A stretch of DNA of 34,346 nt from Candidatus Poribacteria bacterium (GTDB lineage Bacteria; Poribacteria; WGA-4E; JAJDTR01). Every line of letters starts with the position of its first letter. Positions within the stretch are counted from its first letter, which is position 1. The translations under genes were made by a program, and so were the position numbers. Shown piece by piece: positions 25,083 to 33,235 of this stretch. The notes under the pieces are model-generated. The model worked only from the letters and a program-made list of their open reading frames with translations, did no database searches and was not told where the DNA came from. Where the stretch lies: NCBI GenBank assembly GCA_028820655.1, contig JAPPIK010000022.1, positions 1 through 34,346 of the forward strand. Direction: 5' to 3'.

Positions 25083-25175
25083 GTGATCGCAAAACGGAAA
25101 AGCTCTCGATTATTTGGACCGATTCTGTCAAGTAACACTCTCAGAAAGCTAGTCATAGAGCGGGAGTTGAGAGTC

Positions 25176-25608
25176 ACTTGATGAGGAAATTATTCCGCCC
25201 GGGATAATGTGCGCTATAGACACACAGTCGGGGTAAGGAGATCTCTATCGCTCTCACTATCCGTTCGCTTGATTCCCTCCTACATGGAAATTTGGGGCCG
25301 TTACTTGCTGAATGAATTACACCGACAGGGATAATGGCGTGCTCTCAAGTGACACTCGACATTGCCGGGATCTCTATCGCGGTCGCTATCCACTCCCTTG
25401 ATCCTCTGGAGTGCAGACGCGAGGAGGAATCGTGTTCTATTGACATCTAAGATTTCTATCGCGCTCGTTATCCACTCGCTTGATCTCCGCTGGAGTGAAA
25501 ACTCTACTACGAAGGAACACCTTCTCAAAGCCTGTCATAGATTCAAAGACGTAGTTGATACTTGCTGGATGAATTATTCTGATAGGAATAATGGGGTGCT
25601 ATCAAGGA
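25176..25608 (+). repeat. Array of two alternating intergenic repeat families
   Basis: Two unrelated short sequences alternate. Type A (36 bases; starts GATCTCTATCGCG, ends CGCTTGATC) occurs at 25240-25275, 25369-25404 and 25451-25486. The last two copies are followed by CTGGAGTG. Type B (about 40-50 bases; starts ACTTGCTG-ATGAATTA, contains ATAATGG-GTGCT-TCAAG) occurs at 25176-25215, 25303-25352 and 25560-25608. The copies are diverged and the spacing is irregular, with no conserved direct repeats plus unique spacers as in CRISPR. Type A also occurs near 17-45 and 8631-8714. No convincing gene lies in 25083-25686. Confidence 0.75.
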
Positions 25609-25686
25609 TTTCGTAGTTCCCCTGTCCCGATGGCGCAAACCGTTGCTTGCAAATACCGGTTACGTATTATAAAGGAGAACCGTGCA

Positions 25687-25812
25687 ATGAAAGCACTGCT
25701 TTTGGCAGCCGGTACGCTGGTCACACTATGCGTAACTATGAGTTTCGCCCAAGATTCGCCGCAATGGCGGCTGCCCGATGGCGCGAAGGCGCGCCCATTA
25801 ATGAAGACCTAG
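25687..25812 (+). pseudogene. Truncated start of an exported protein, probable WD40-family remnant
   Basis: An AAGGAG site and ATG open a 41-residue frame with a clear signal peptide (MKALLLAAGTLVTLCVTMSF, cleavage after AQ region). SPQWRLPDGAKARP follows and the frame soon stops. The QWxLPxGAKAR segment matches my recollection of the mature N-terminus of WD40 repeat proteins common in Poribacteria, where it leads into GKGRINEI. Reading one frame over gives APINEDL at that point, suggesting a frameshift and loss of the downstream propeller. It could instead be a real short secreted peptide. It lies 53 bases before the sialidase-like gene. Confidence 0.5.
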
Positions 25813-25865
25813 TTGACTTTAGATTACAAAAGCGACATCTCCAAAATTTGGAATGAGTCTAAAAT

Positions 25866-26978
25866 ATGATAATTGAACAGACACAATTATTCAATAACGG
25901 CGAGGACGGATATCGTGCTTATACCACTCCTTCGTTGACAAGAACAGTGGCCGGAACGATGCTGGCATTCTGCGAAGCCAGAAATAGTGACCCAACCGTA
26001 ATGGGCGGCGACTCGGGCGATATTGACATCGGTCTCAGACGCAGTTTTGACAACGGGCGCACATGGGGGCCCATGCAGATCGCCGTCCGCACCGGTCCGG
26101 ACACCGATGGAAATCCTGCCGCGGTAGTGGATAGGGATACGGGAACAATCTGGCTGGTGTTTTGCCAGAACTTTGCCGATGGTCCGGAGGACCTGATTGT
26201 CGAAGGCAAAGCGCCGCGTACCGTTTGGATCACGTCTAGCAAAGACGATGGGGAGACGTGGGATACGCCGCGGGAGATTACAAGCGAGGTAAAAGATCCT
26301 TCGTGGACATGGTACGCGACGGGTCCCGGGGGAGGAATCCAACTGTCAAGCGGTAGGCTCGTTATTCCGTGCGATCATGTGCAAGGTGTAGCGAGCGGCT
26401 ACAGTGACGTGGCATCCTCAGTGGCGACACTGGCGGCGTTTGGCCATTCGCACATCATCTACAGCGATGACCACGGTGAACATTGGCACATCGGCGGCGT
26501 GGCGCAAGCGGGCACGAACGAATCGAATGTCGTCCAAACGATTGACGGTGCCTTGTACTTGAACTGCAGGAATTACGTGGGCGACCACCGACGCGCCTAC
26601 GCTTGGAGTTATGATGATGGCTTGTCCTTTTTGGAGTCCGGTTGGGATGATACGTTGCCGGAACCGATTTGCCATGCGGGTATGACCCGCTTCACGGACG
26701 AAAATTCGCACGACAAGAATCGGGTTCTCTTTTCAAATCCTGCGAGCAAAAGCCGAAGAGAACGCCTGACCGTTCGAATTAGCTATGATGAGTGCCGCAC
26801 TTGGAACGCGGGCAAAGTCCTTCACGAAGACCATTCGTCCTACTCGGGTATCTGCACCGCCGGCGATATGAGCATCTGCTGCCTCTACGATCACGGCTTC
26901 GGAAGTGATTACGATGGGCTTACCCTCGCGCGATTCGACCTCGAATGGCTCACGGATGGGGCTGACAGCGTCGCATAG
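25866..26978 (+). CDS. Sialidase-like BNR/Asp-box six-bladed propeller protein
   Basis: The 370-residue protein is related to GH33 exo-alpha-sialidases. It keeps the first arginine in a YRAYTTPSL segment (R17, the counterpart of the FRIP motif). It also keeps the FCEARNSD and GDSGDIDIGLRRS segments that usually carry further active-site Arg and Asp residues. Five Asp-box-like turns are visible: SFDNGRTW, SKDDGETW, SDDHGEHW, SYDDGLSF and SYDECRTW. No signal peptide is present, so the protein appears cytoplasmic unless exported by another route. A sulfatase-superfamily gene follows after 114 bases in the same direction, suggesting a joint role in breaking down sulfated or sialylated glycans. 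Substrate specificity cannot be told; many relatives are not true sialidases. Confidence 0.8.
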   Translation: MIIEQTQLFNNGEDGYRAYTTPSLTRTVAGTMLAFCEARNSDPTVMGGDSGDIDIGLRRSFDNGRTWGPMQIAVRTGPDTDGNPAAVVDRDTGTIWLVFCQNFADGPEDLIVEGKAPRTVWITSSKDDGETWDTPREITSEVKDPSWTWYATGPGGGIQLSSGRLVIPCDHVQGVASGYSDVASSVATLAAFGHSHIIYSDDHGEHWHIGGVAQAGTNESNVVQTIDGALYLNCRNYVGDHRRAYAWSYDDGLSFLESGWDDTLPEPICHAGMTRFTDENSHDKNRVLFSNPASKSRRERLTVRISYDECRTWNAGKVLHEDHSSYSGICTAGDMSICCLYDHGFGSDYDGLTLARFDLEWLTDGADSVA

Positions 26979-27013
26979 CGTGTTGGAAATTCTTCGGGAG
27001 CCCTAAAGGAAGT

Positions 27014-27036
27014 GGTGGGCGGTGCCCACCCTACAA
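27014..27036. repeat. Short hairpin repeat GGTGGGC-GGT-GCCCACC
   Basis: A perfect seven-base-pair stem (27014-27020 with 27024-27030) encloses a three-base loop and is followed by CTACAAAAAAC. This is a recurrent intergenic palindrome in environmental bacterial genomes, as far as I recall. There is no T-run, so it is a weak terminator at best. It lies between the sialidase-like and sulfatase genes. Confidence 0.5.
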
Positions 27037-27092
27037 AAAACTTCATTTATCATGTTAGATGAGTAAGGCGGCCCGAAAGGAATCTTGCCACT

Positions 27093-28601
27093 ATGGAACA
27101 TCTGAACATCGTTGTCATTTGTCTCGACACATTTCGCGCCGACATTGTAGGGCCAAACAAGCGGTTCAGCGACATCGACACGCCGGCGCTTGATACGCTC
27201 GCCGCCGAATCGGCGCGATTCAATCGCTGTTTTACCGAACCCGGACAGACCGTCCAGGTGCGAAACGGCTGTTTCACCGGTATGCGCGGATTCCCGTACC
27301 TCCACGGCTACTACGGCTGGCACGAAATTCCGGACGAGTATCCCACGATTGCCGAGATTCTGCTGGATCATGGCTACGCCACGGGCTTGATCGCCGACAC
27401 GCCCCATCTGTTCAAGCCAAATATGAATCACCTCCGAGGTTTCATGACATGGGATCACATTCGAGGCGCCGGAGGCGACGGCTGGCACACCGGTTCTTGG
27501 GATCTCATCAGGGAACTGTATAAGGACTATTTTGGAGCATACGAATCTGCCGAGCCCGATGCTTCGCACTTGGGAGGCAGAGGCCACTTTCTGCAACATT
27601 TACACAATGTTCGGGACAGGAAAGAGGAAGCAGACTGGTTCGGTGCAAAGGTCTTCGCCAGCGCCAGTAGATGGCTACGCGACAATGCGGCGAATTCGCC
27701 GTTTTTCCTTTGGATCGACTGCTTCGAGCCGCACGAGGTGTTCGATCCTCCGCTGGATTACGTGCACCGCTACATCGACTCGTGGCAAGGTCCGAAATAT
27801 CAACAGCCTCGCCATATTCTTCATCGATCATTCTTTTCGGATATGAGAGGCGCGGATCTCGATGTCAAAACGCGGGATTATATTGATTACTATACCGCCT
27901 GTTACAAAGGCGAGATTACCTTTACCGATACCCATGTGGGTCACTTTCTCGATCAACTGGATACTCTCGGGCTGAAGGATGACACGGTTATTATCTTCTT
28001 CACCGATCACGGTACCGAGTTAGCCGATCACAAGGGCTGGGGCAAGCGCAACACGGAGTTGCATCCTTTCAACACGCAGCAAAACCTTACAATTCGACAC
28101 CCGAACGAAGGGTGGCAGGACCGTGACGTCGAAGCCTGGGTGCAAAACTACGACCTTGGTCCGACCATCCTTGATCTGGCAGGAGCACGGGAAGCGAGCG
28201 AGAAGATGGATGGAGAAAGTGTTTGGTCGTTGGTGACCGGCGAACGTGAATCGCTCCACCCGTACATCACTACGGCGTGGGGCGGACGCGTTTCGATTCG
28301 CGACGAGCGCTGGGTCTACGCCACGGGCTGGGATTTCGAGGATTCGAACCCCGAGTTATACGACTTGTCAGCGGATCCAGACGAGCGGCAGAACATGCAC
28401 GATCAGCAGCCGGAGGTAGTGAGTGAGTACCGGGCGCGGGTTGAAACTTTGCTTGGCACGCCGATTCCGCAGCCTTACTCGCAGGACCGCTTTGGTCCTA
28501 TCGTGGGGCCCTTGAGCAAACCGCTTTATGCCGAGTCTTATGCACCGGTGTTCTACAATGCTCGGCAGGAGTGGGATGAACCCCGCGCGCTTCCGAAATA
28601 G
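27093..28601 (+). CDS. Sulfatase-superfamily protein lacking the catalytic Cys/Ser
   Basis: This 502-residue member of the alkaline phosphatase/sulfatase fold has N-terminal NIVVICLDTFRADIVG with metal ligand D12. The second metal pair is D305-H306 in FFTDHGTELADHKGWGK. The sulfatase signature region reads TVQVRNGCFTG (53-63). It aligns with the usual C-x-P-S-R-x-x-L-L-T-G by its Arg and TG, so the residue that should become formylglycine is T53, and Pro and Ser are also lost. It may be inactive as a sulfatase or use Thr as nucleophile, as phosphodiesterases of the same superfamily do. The C-terminus has the usual ELYDLSADPDERQN segment. No signal peptide is seen. AAGGAA lies 11 bases before the start. 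It is probably co-transcribed with the upstream BNR gene. Confidence 0.85.
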   Translation: MEHLNIVVICLDTFRADIVGPNKRFSDIDTPALDTLAAESARFNRCFTEPGQTVQVRNGCFTGMRGFPYLHGYYGWHEIPDEYPTIAEILLDHGYATGLIADTPHLFKPNMNHLRGFMTWDHIRGAGGDGWHTGSWDLIRELYKDYFGAYESAEPDASHLGGRGHFLQHLHNVRDRKEEADWFGAKVFASASRWLRDNAANSPFFLWIDCFEPHEVFDPPLDYVHRYIDSWQGPKYQQPRHILHRSFFSDMRGADLDVKTRDYIDYYTACYKGEITFTDTHVGHFLDQLDTLGLKDDTVIIFFTDHGTELADHKGWGKRNTELHPFNTQQNLTIRHPNEGWQDRDVEAWVQNYDLGPTILDLAGAREASEKMDGESVWSLVTGERESLHPYITTAWGGRVSIRDERWVYATGWDFEDSNPELYDLSADPDERQNMHDQQPEVVSEYRARVETLLGTPIPQPYSQDRFGPIVGPLSKPLYAESYAPVFYNARQEWDEPRALPK

Positions 28602-28684
28602 CCAGAGTGCGTCGCAGTTATGCGGTGAATCGGCCAACAGATCTGTACTAGAACTTTCGCTTGCAACCAATGAGGCGCACATAT

Positions 28685-30718
28685 CTAGTCGGCTACTATC
28701 CGGCGCAAATTGAACCCGCTCCACACCCAGTGCGCGCGACGTTCATTTCCGGAAGCATGGATAACTAAGATAAGCGTTTTATCACTCACTTCAACGGTAA
28801 ATCTTCCCTTAACCATCTCATTGCTGTCGGGCGCCGCAGTCTGAATCTCGCGCCTTCCATTTGCGTAAAGATCGATGCTGTGCGCTTTCCCGTCATTCGA
28901 TTGGAAGCGGCACGTTACCTCATACTCTCCGTTCGGCAGGTCAATCCTGAAAGCCGCGTCCTCCGTGTCCCAAACGCCAGTGCCTAAAAAGTCGCCAGTA
29001 TTTTGGAAAGAATGTCTGGGATAAACCGTGTCCCAACCGAAACCTCCGGGTTGATACCGTGTGTCGACAAAGATTGGTATAGACATACCATCAAATGTGG
29101 CTGGACTGGAGGCATCTTTAGCTTGCATCTGAAAGTTTACTTGCTCGGCGTTCGCGTACTTTCGCCACGCTTGAGTGTTTTCGTTATGATTCCTGTGCCG
29201 AAAAATTCGATACGGTTTGGAATATTTTCGAGATTCGGGAGTGGAGTGGACAATAGCGTAGTCACCCCGATACTTGTCCATTTGAGGGCTGTTTTCCTCA
29301 ACGTTCCATCCCAATCGATAATCAATGAACCCGCCCGGGTATTGATGCCGCTTTTTGTCATCCTTGAAATTGAGCGGGAAATAGTTGAATTGCGCTTCGT
29401 AGTTGCCGATAAATACCCTGTCTCCCGGTATCATGTGGTACAAGTAGAGGTTGCAATGCGGATGCGGGATATCGGACTGCCACCTGTCATCCCAGTCGTC
29501 GTTATCGGGTCCCATATTTTCAAAGACAATGTGGTCCGGGAATGAGTCCAGCGCGTCACCGTAGTCGTCCATGGAGCGATTAAAGCCGTAGTAATCCCGG
29601 CAGGTATATCCCAAATGAACGACTGAGAGAAAAACCATCAATCCAACAGCGCACCACCGAACCGTCTTGTGGAAATCGAGGTTGAGCCACGGCAACAGGA
29701 TTGGTATCCAGAACATGTGAACTCGTTCATTGATGTAGCCGCCATCGCCTATCCACCGCGGCGCTTTGAAGTACGCAATCACGAAAACGATGGATAGGAT
29801 GAGAAATAGGTCCCGGTTCGCCAGCCATTGCCTCGGTTGGATTTTGTCCTTCCATAGTGTCCACAAAATGAGCAGCGCGATAAATCCGAGCAGCACGTAG
29901 TTTGTCCAGACATGGCTCTCGTTGAAGTACACGAGTGCCTTCGTCTGAAGAAAATATTCCCATAACTGCTCGGAACTCCAGTACCGATACAGCTTGTCCG
30001 TGGCGTCGTTGAGCAGGTAGTTGACCATGATAAATCCCGCCGGAAGCATATATCCAGCGAAGATGAGTAGCTTCCTCGGCGCAACAATCAGCCGTAAAGC
30101 GCAAATGGAGAGTGTCACCAACATCAGCCCATACGATGAAATATGGCAGAAATACAGCAAGATCATGAGAGCGTAAAACGCGCCGATGTTCGCGAGCGAC
30201 ATGGACTCATGGTGCCGCCACCAGTAGCCGAGGAGATAGAAGAAAACCGGGAAACTGATTGCGAAGTTGTAGAAGCCCATGTGGAGCAAATAGTTATATC
30301 CGAAAAGGAATCCGAGCAAACCGAGAATCTGGTTACCCGATCCGAATGCCGTCTCGGCATTGCCTCCGGCAATCGCGCGCAAAAAGTAAAAAAGCGATAG
30401 CGGCGCCAATGCGATGCAAAGGGTCAGCAGGATCTTCTCCGCGATAATCGGGGACACGAGAAACATCAAGCCAGCCATAAAAGCATGGGAAAACCAATTC
30501 GGGAAGAGAGTTAGGTTGAGTTCAAAACACTCCCGAACCTTATACATGGCGGGGTTGTTGTATTCTTTCAGCAGATAGGCGTTGTAGATATGGGACGCGC
30601 CGTCTTGCGACGGGAAGTATTTGAATACCCAGAGAGGCAGGAGGTGAGCGACAAGCAGCGCAATGGCGATGTATGTGAAGGTCGACCGCTTCCGGAAGAG
30701 GTGAAGATATCTATGCAT
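28685..30718 (-). CDS. GT-C-like multi-pass membrane protein with C-terminal carbohydrate-binding-like domain
   Basis: A 677-residue protein. The first about 370 residues hold roughly ten membrane helices. Just after the first helix an acidic loop (YFPSQDGASHIYN, D39) occupies the position of the catalytic Asp in GT-C-fold glycosyltransferases, which use polyprenyl-phosphate sugars. A soluble region follows, rich in His, Asp and Tyr (about 380-550). A C-terminal domain (about 555-677) has FxGTGVWDTEDAAFRIDLPN then GEYEVTCRFQSNDGKAHSID and ends WVWSGFNLRRI, which resembles malectin or galactose-binding modules. Activity is inferred from topology and the acidic loop only; the exact family is not recognised. 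It has its own candidate promoter at 30761-30789, after the terminator of the upstream BNR gene. Confidence 0.65.
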   Translation of the reverse strand: MHRYLHLFRKRSTFTYIAIALLVAHLLPLWVFKYFPSQDGASHIYNAYLLKEYNNPAMYKVRECFELNLTLFPNWFSHAFMAGLMFLVSPIIAEKILLTLCIALAPLSLFYFLRAIAGGNAETAFGSGNQILGLLGFLFGYNYLLHMGFYNFAISFPVFFYLLGYWWRHHESMSLANIGAFYALMILLYFCHISSYGLMLVTLSICALRLIVAPRKLLIFAGYMLPAGFIMVNYLLNDATDKLYRYWSSEQLWEYFLQTKALVYFNESHVWTNYVLLGFIALLILWTLWKDKIQPRQWLANRDLFLILSIVFVIAYFKAPRWIGDGGYINERVHMFWIPILLPWLNLDFHKTVRWCAVGLMVFLSVVHLGYTCRDYYGFNRSMDDYGDALDSFPDHIVFENMGPDNDDWDDRWQSDIPHPHCNLYLYHMIPGDRVFIGNYEAQFNYFPLNFKDDKKRHQYPGGFIDYRLGWNVEENSPQMDKYRGDYAIVHSTPESRKYSKPYRIFRHRNHNENTQAWRKYANAEQVNFQMQAKDASSPATFDGMSIPIFVDTRYQPGGFGWDTVYPRHSFQNTGDFLGTGVWDTEDAAFRIDLPNGEYEVTCRFQSNDGKAHSIDLYANGRREIQTAAPDSNEMVKGRFTVEVSDKTLILVIHASGNERRAHWVWSGFNLRRIVAD

Positions 30719-30760
30719 ATCAGCTTGTAGGTGCGGTGCTGTCTTAACGTTGTCGGACGT

Positions 30761-30789
30761 TTTTTACATCGTGGATGAAAACGGGTCAA
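30761..30789 (-). promoter_or_regulatory. Candidate sigma-70 promoter for the GT-C-like gene
   Basis: On the minus strand TTGACC (30784-30789) is followed after 17 bases by TAAAAA (30761-30766). The start codon at 30718 is 42 bases downstream. The promoter lies just past the terminator of the preceding minus-strand gene, as expected for an independent transcript. Confidence 0.5.
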
Positions 30790-30808
30790 CCACAATAGTA
30801 ATGGAGGC

Positions 30809-30865
30809 AAAAAATAAGGGGTAGATAGATGTTTTTGAAATCATAACACCACTATCTACCCCTTA
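30809..30865 (-). terminator. Rho-independent terminator after the second BNR gene
   Basis: A perfect 14-base inverted repeat TAAGGGGTAGATAG/CTATCTACCCCTTA (30815-30828 with 30852-30865) has a 23-base loop. On the minus strand it is followed by six T residues (complement of 30809-30814). The loop is longer than usual. Confidence 0.75.
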
Positions 30866-30906
30866 CGCGATTCTGTAAAGCCGAAAATTCCAGATGAGGT
30901 TGGCGA

Positions 30907-32148
30907 TCAAATTGGCGCGGAGCCGGACTGATCGAGCTCCAACCAAGCGAGGTTGAAACGGCAGACGTACGCGTCGTACGCGCATAAGATGGTGCCATCC
31001 TCCAACACCGCTAAAGACGAATACCCCGCTTGTTCACTGACGCGCCGTGATATCGACCACGTCTTGCAATCGTCATGACTCACGCGCACTGTCAGATCGC
31101 GGCGCTGACCAGCCTTTCCTCCTCGAGGGTGCAATTGACTCTTCCCCTCGTGGACTGCCGGATTGGAAAACAGGACACAACCCGGTTCATTGTCGTTCGG
31201 GAATGAGTAGCGCATCAGTGCCGCATGACAACGATTCTCAATAAGCGTTCGATCTACTCCAAACTCGGTGAAACTTTCGCCGCCATCCCGGCTAATGCAC
31301 CAGGAACGGTGACCCATCGATCTCGGATCGTGGTTGCGGTTGTTCATATAGATCGAGCCGTCGGATAATTCAACGATACACGCTTCGCCGCAATGGCCCT
31401 GCGAATTGCCGCCCCAATGCCAGGTTTCGCCGTGGTCGTCACTGTAAATGACCATGTTATGCGCTTCATGGTCGAGAACTTGCGCAATTTCTCCTATACC
31501 ATCGTCATAGACATCCCCCAAGGCAGGGTGATAGTAGATGATGTTATGCTCGGAAGGGTCTACCTCCTGCCAATTCCCGGTAAAGTATCTGCCCGGCACT
31601 ACCAACCGCCCCCGGTGCGAGCCGCGTTGGAGTTGGATGCCGGAACCGATAAACCATGCCAATCCAGCTCCCGGATAGGTGTAAAACTGCTCCGAGATGT
31701 CGGTTGAAGTCCACGTGCGGCCATCGTCCACACTGCGTTCCAGCGTCAAGCACGCACCCATCTGACGCCCTTTTTCATAATTGGCGATGAGCCAGCTCTC
31801 AGAGAGCGGCTTGCCGTGATCGTCCTGAAGGGGCCAAGTACCTTGCGTAAACATAAAAATTTCGCCCGTGCTGCGGTCGACAACACTGGCAAGCAAACCT
31901 CTTTTCTCGGGCTCCCACCAGTTCATCTCGTCAAGCGACCAACTACGACCGCTGTCGATGCTGCGTGCTCGAAGATGCATCCAAGGGAATCCGTGGTCGG
32001 CGCCGCCGGGCAAGCGAGCCGTCGGCAACGTGGTGCCGAAGGCGATAACCGCACCGGAGTTGGTCGCCTCCAAATAGATGTTGCCCTTCTTTGTTTGCCC
32101 CGGCACCGGGTCGAATACGCGAATCTGTTCGTAGAATGGTTGGTTCAT
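30907..32148 (-). CDS. BNR/Asp-box propeller protein, sialidase-like fold without the usual catalytic start
   Basis: The 413-residue protein has five Asp-box-like turns (SIDSGRSW, SVDDGRTW, SDDHGETW, SRDGGESF, SHDDCKTW), giving a sialidase-type propeller. Much text is shared with the BNR protein at 25866-26978, such as IYSDDHGETWHW, CHAALMRYS, VLFSNPA and LTVRVSHDDCKTW. The N-terminal FRIP-type arginine is missing (KKGNIYLEATNSG) and the EAR segment is replaced by AFGTTLPTARL. True sialidase activity is therefore doubtful; a lyase, a different glycosidase or a binding role are options. No signal peptide. AAGGAA lies 13 bases before the start. It follows the LamG gene 32190-32957 by 41 bases, likely in one transcript, and ends at the terminator 30809-30865. 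Confidence 0.75.
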   Translation of the reverse strand: MNQPFYEQIRVFDPVPGQTKKGNIYLEATNSGAVIAFGTTLPTARLPGGADHGFPWMHLRARSIDSGRSWSLDEMNWWEPEKRGLLASVVDRSTGEIFMFTQGTWPLQDDHGKPLSESWLIANYEKGRQMGACLTLERSVDDGRTWTSTDISEQFYTYPGAGLAWFIGSGIQLQRGSHRGRLVVPGRYFTGNWQEVDPSEHNIIYYHPALGDVYDDGIGEIAQVLDHEAHNMVIYSDDHGETWHWGGNSQGHCGEACIVELSDGSIYMNNRNHDPRSMGHRSWCISRDGGESFTEFGVDRTLIENRCHAALMRYSFPNDNEPGCVLFSNPAVHEGKSQLHPRGGKAGQRRDLTVRVSHDDCKTWSISRRVSEQAGYSSLAVLEDGTILCAYDAYVCRFNLAWLELDQSGSAPI

Positions 32149-32189
32149 ATCGAAAGGTATTCCTTAAGAGTTAGGATGTCACCCGGGCA

Positions 32190-32957
32190 TCACCGGATCT
32201 TCTTGATGCCGCCCCATGTTGTGGCGAGTTTTGCCCCCGGCTCTACGGATAAGGTCATCAAATCGGGAATTGCGCGGGCGGGCAACTGTTCGTCATGGAT
32301 TTTTAACTCGTCGACGATTGAGTATGTTGGGAACTTCGCAGGATCCGTTTCGTTGTTGTTGATTGACATCCGTTCGATGATATTGGCGGGGCCACCTTTG
32401 TACCGGTTTTGGGCGGCCAATTCACCGTCAAGATACAGATGGAGCCCGGCTGCGCCCCATGTGCCAGCCATGTGATGGATTTCACCCTCTTTCCAATTCA
32501 GCTTGGCGCTTACGGCGTTGTGCCACTCGTTACGCACTTCCCGCACTCGGAATTGCGCAACCGGACGATTTCTTCCTCCGCCAATCATTAAACCGATGGC
32601 ATCTGTTTGAGCTCTGTTATACGCCCAGAACATAAAGGCTTCGTCCTTGCCGGTTTTGTTGGTGAACTTATCTATGTCCCAACCCAATATCAACCAGCAC
32701 TCCAAAGTGCCTTCATCCAGGTAATGTTCACCCAATATCTTGTGCATGGGAAAGTGTACTACGGCGGTCCTCTCGTTACTGATGAATCCGTTCCCCCGCA
32801 CGCCCGGCACGAATTGGCCGCCGCCCACGACCGAGCCGCCTTCTCTCTTGACGGAGGCAGCGTTTTCCAACGTTGTGTGAAAGGTTATCTTGGCGGCGGC
32901 AGATAGTAGATGCACAAAAAACAGAGCGGCGGTGATACTATAGCATACCTTTTTCAT
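32190..32957 (-). CDS. Secreted LamG/concanavalin A-like protein, copy 2
   Basis: A 255-residue protein with a signal peptide (about 1-22, ending LLSAAA) and one LamG-type jelly-roll domain that probably binds a carbohydrate. It is a clear duplicate of the gene at 33236-34018. Shared blocks include GGSVVGGG-FVPGV-GNGFIS, GTLECWL-LGWD-DKF, TDAIGLM-GGG, FRVREV--EWH, WKEGE-HHM-GTWG and YSIVDEL-IHD-QL. The usual LamG ending, DDDEVAALYEQ in the other copy, has degenerated here to PARAIPDLMTLS. Both end in an AKLATTW tail. The ribosome site is weak and I found no strong promoter, so it may be read from the upstream copy. Its function beyond binding is unknown. Confidence 0.82.
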   Translation of the reverse strand: MKKVCYSITAALFFVHLLSAAAKITFHTTLENAASVKREGGSVVGGGQFVPGVRGNGFISNERTAVVHFPMHKILGEHYLDEGTLECWLILGWDIDKFTNKTGKDEAFMFWAYNRAQTDAIGLMIGGGRNRPVAQFRVREVRNEWHNAVSAKLNWKEGEIHHMAGTWGAAGLHLYLDGELAAQNRYKGGPANIIERMSINNNETDPAKFPTYSIVDELKIHDEQLPARAIPDLMTLSVEPGAKLATTWGGIKKIR

Positions 32958-33235
32958 AACTCGGCATTCCGCCTTCCATAAAGGATATCCTGGCCTTCGT
33001 CGTAGCTCTGTAATTGAATCACGTATCGCACGCCCCGGAATTATTACCCTCTAATATGCCGCCGATCTTCGGTGCTTCTCGAGCGACTAATCCGGCGTGT
33101 AGCTCAGGTACATAAAAGAATGGCTCATGCCAACAGGTCGTGCAGAACTCGTGCACGTAGTGTTTACATGAGCCAATGTCAACTGGTGTACTGAAATCCA
33201 ATCGATTTCAACTCACCATTGTTCGAGGTTATCTA
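32958..33235. other. Spacer between the LamG duplicates
   Basis: This 278-base gap has no credible gene. It contains a nine-base inverted repeat TGGCTCATG/CATGAGCCA (33121-33129 with 33168-33176). On the minus strand there is also a TTGACA without a good -10 box. Neither is convincing as a terminator or promoter. Confidence 0.45.

Noticed and set aside
25176-25608. CRISPR array
   Set aside because: The repeats are diverged, of two types and irregularly spaced. There is no conserved repeat with unique spacers, and no cas gene is present.
25301-25616. Small open frames in the repeat array
   Set aside because: Two overlapping frames on opposite strands read through repeat copies. Neither has a ribosome site or sensible composition.
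29003-29545. Plus-strand frame of 180 residues
   Set aside because: It is antisense to the GT-C-like gene, which has clear membrane helices and a promoter; no independent support.
31816-32475. Plus-strand frame of 219 residues
   Set aside because: It spans the start of the BNR gene and much of the LamG gene in antisense and has no motif.
33121-33176. Inverted repeat TGGCTCATG/CATGAGCCA as a terminator or operator
   Set aside because: The arms are only nine bases with a 38-base gap and no T-run, so chance cannot be excluded.
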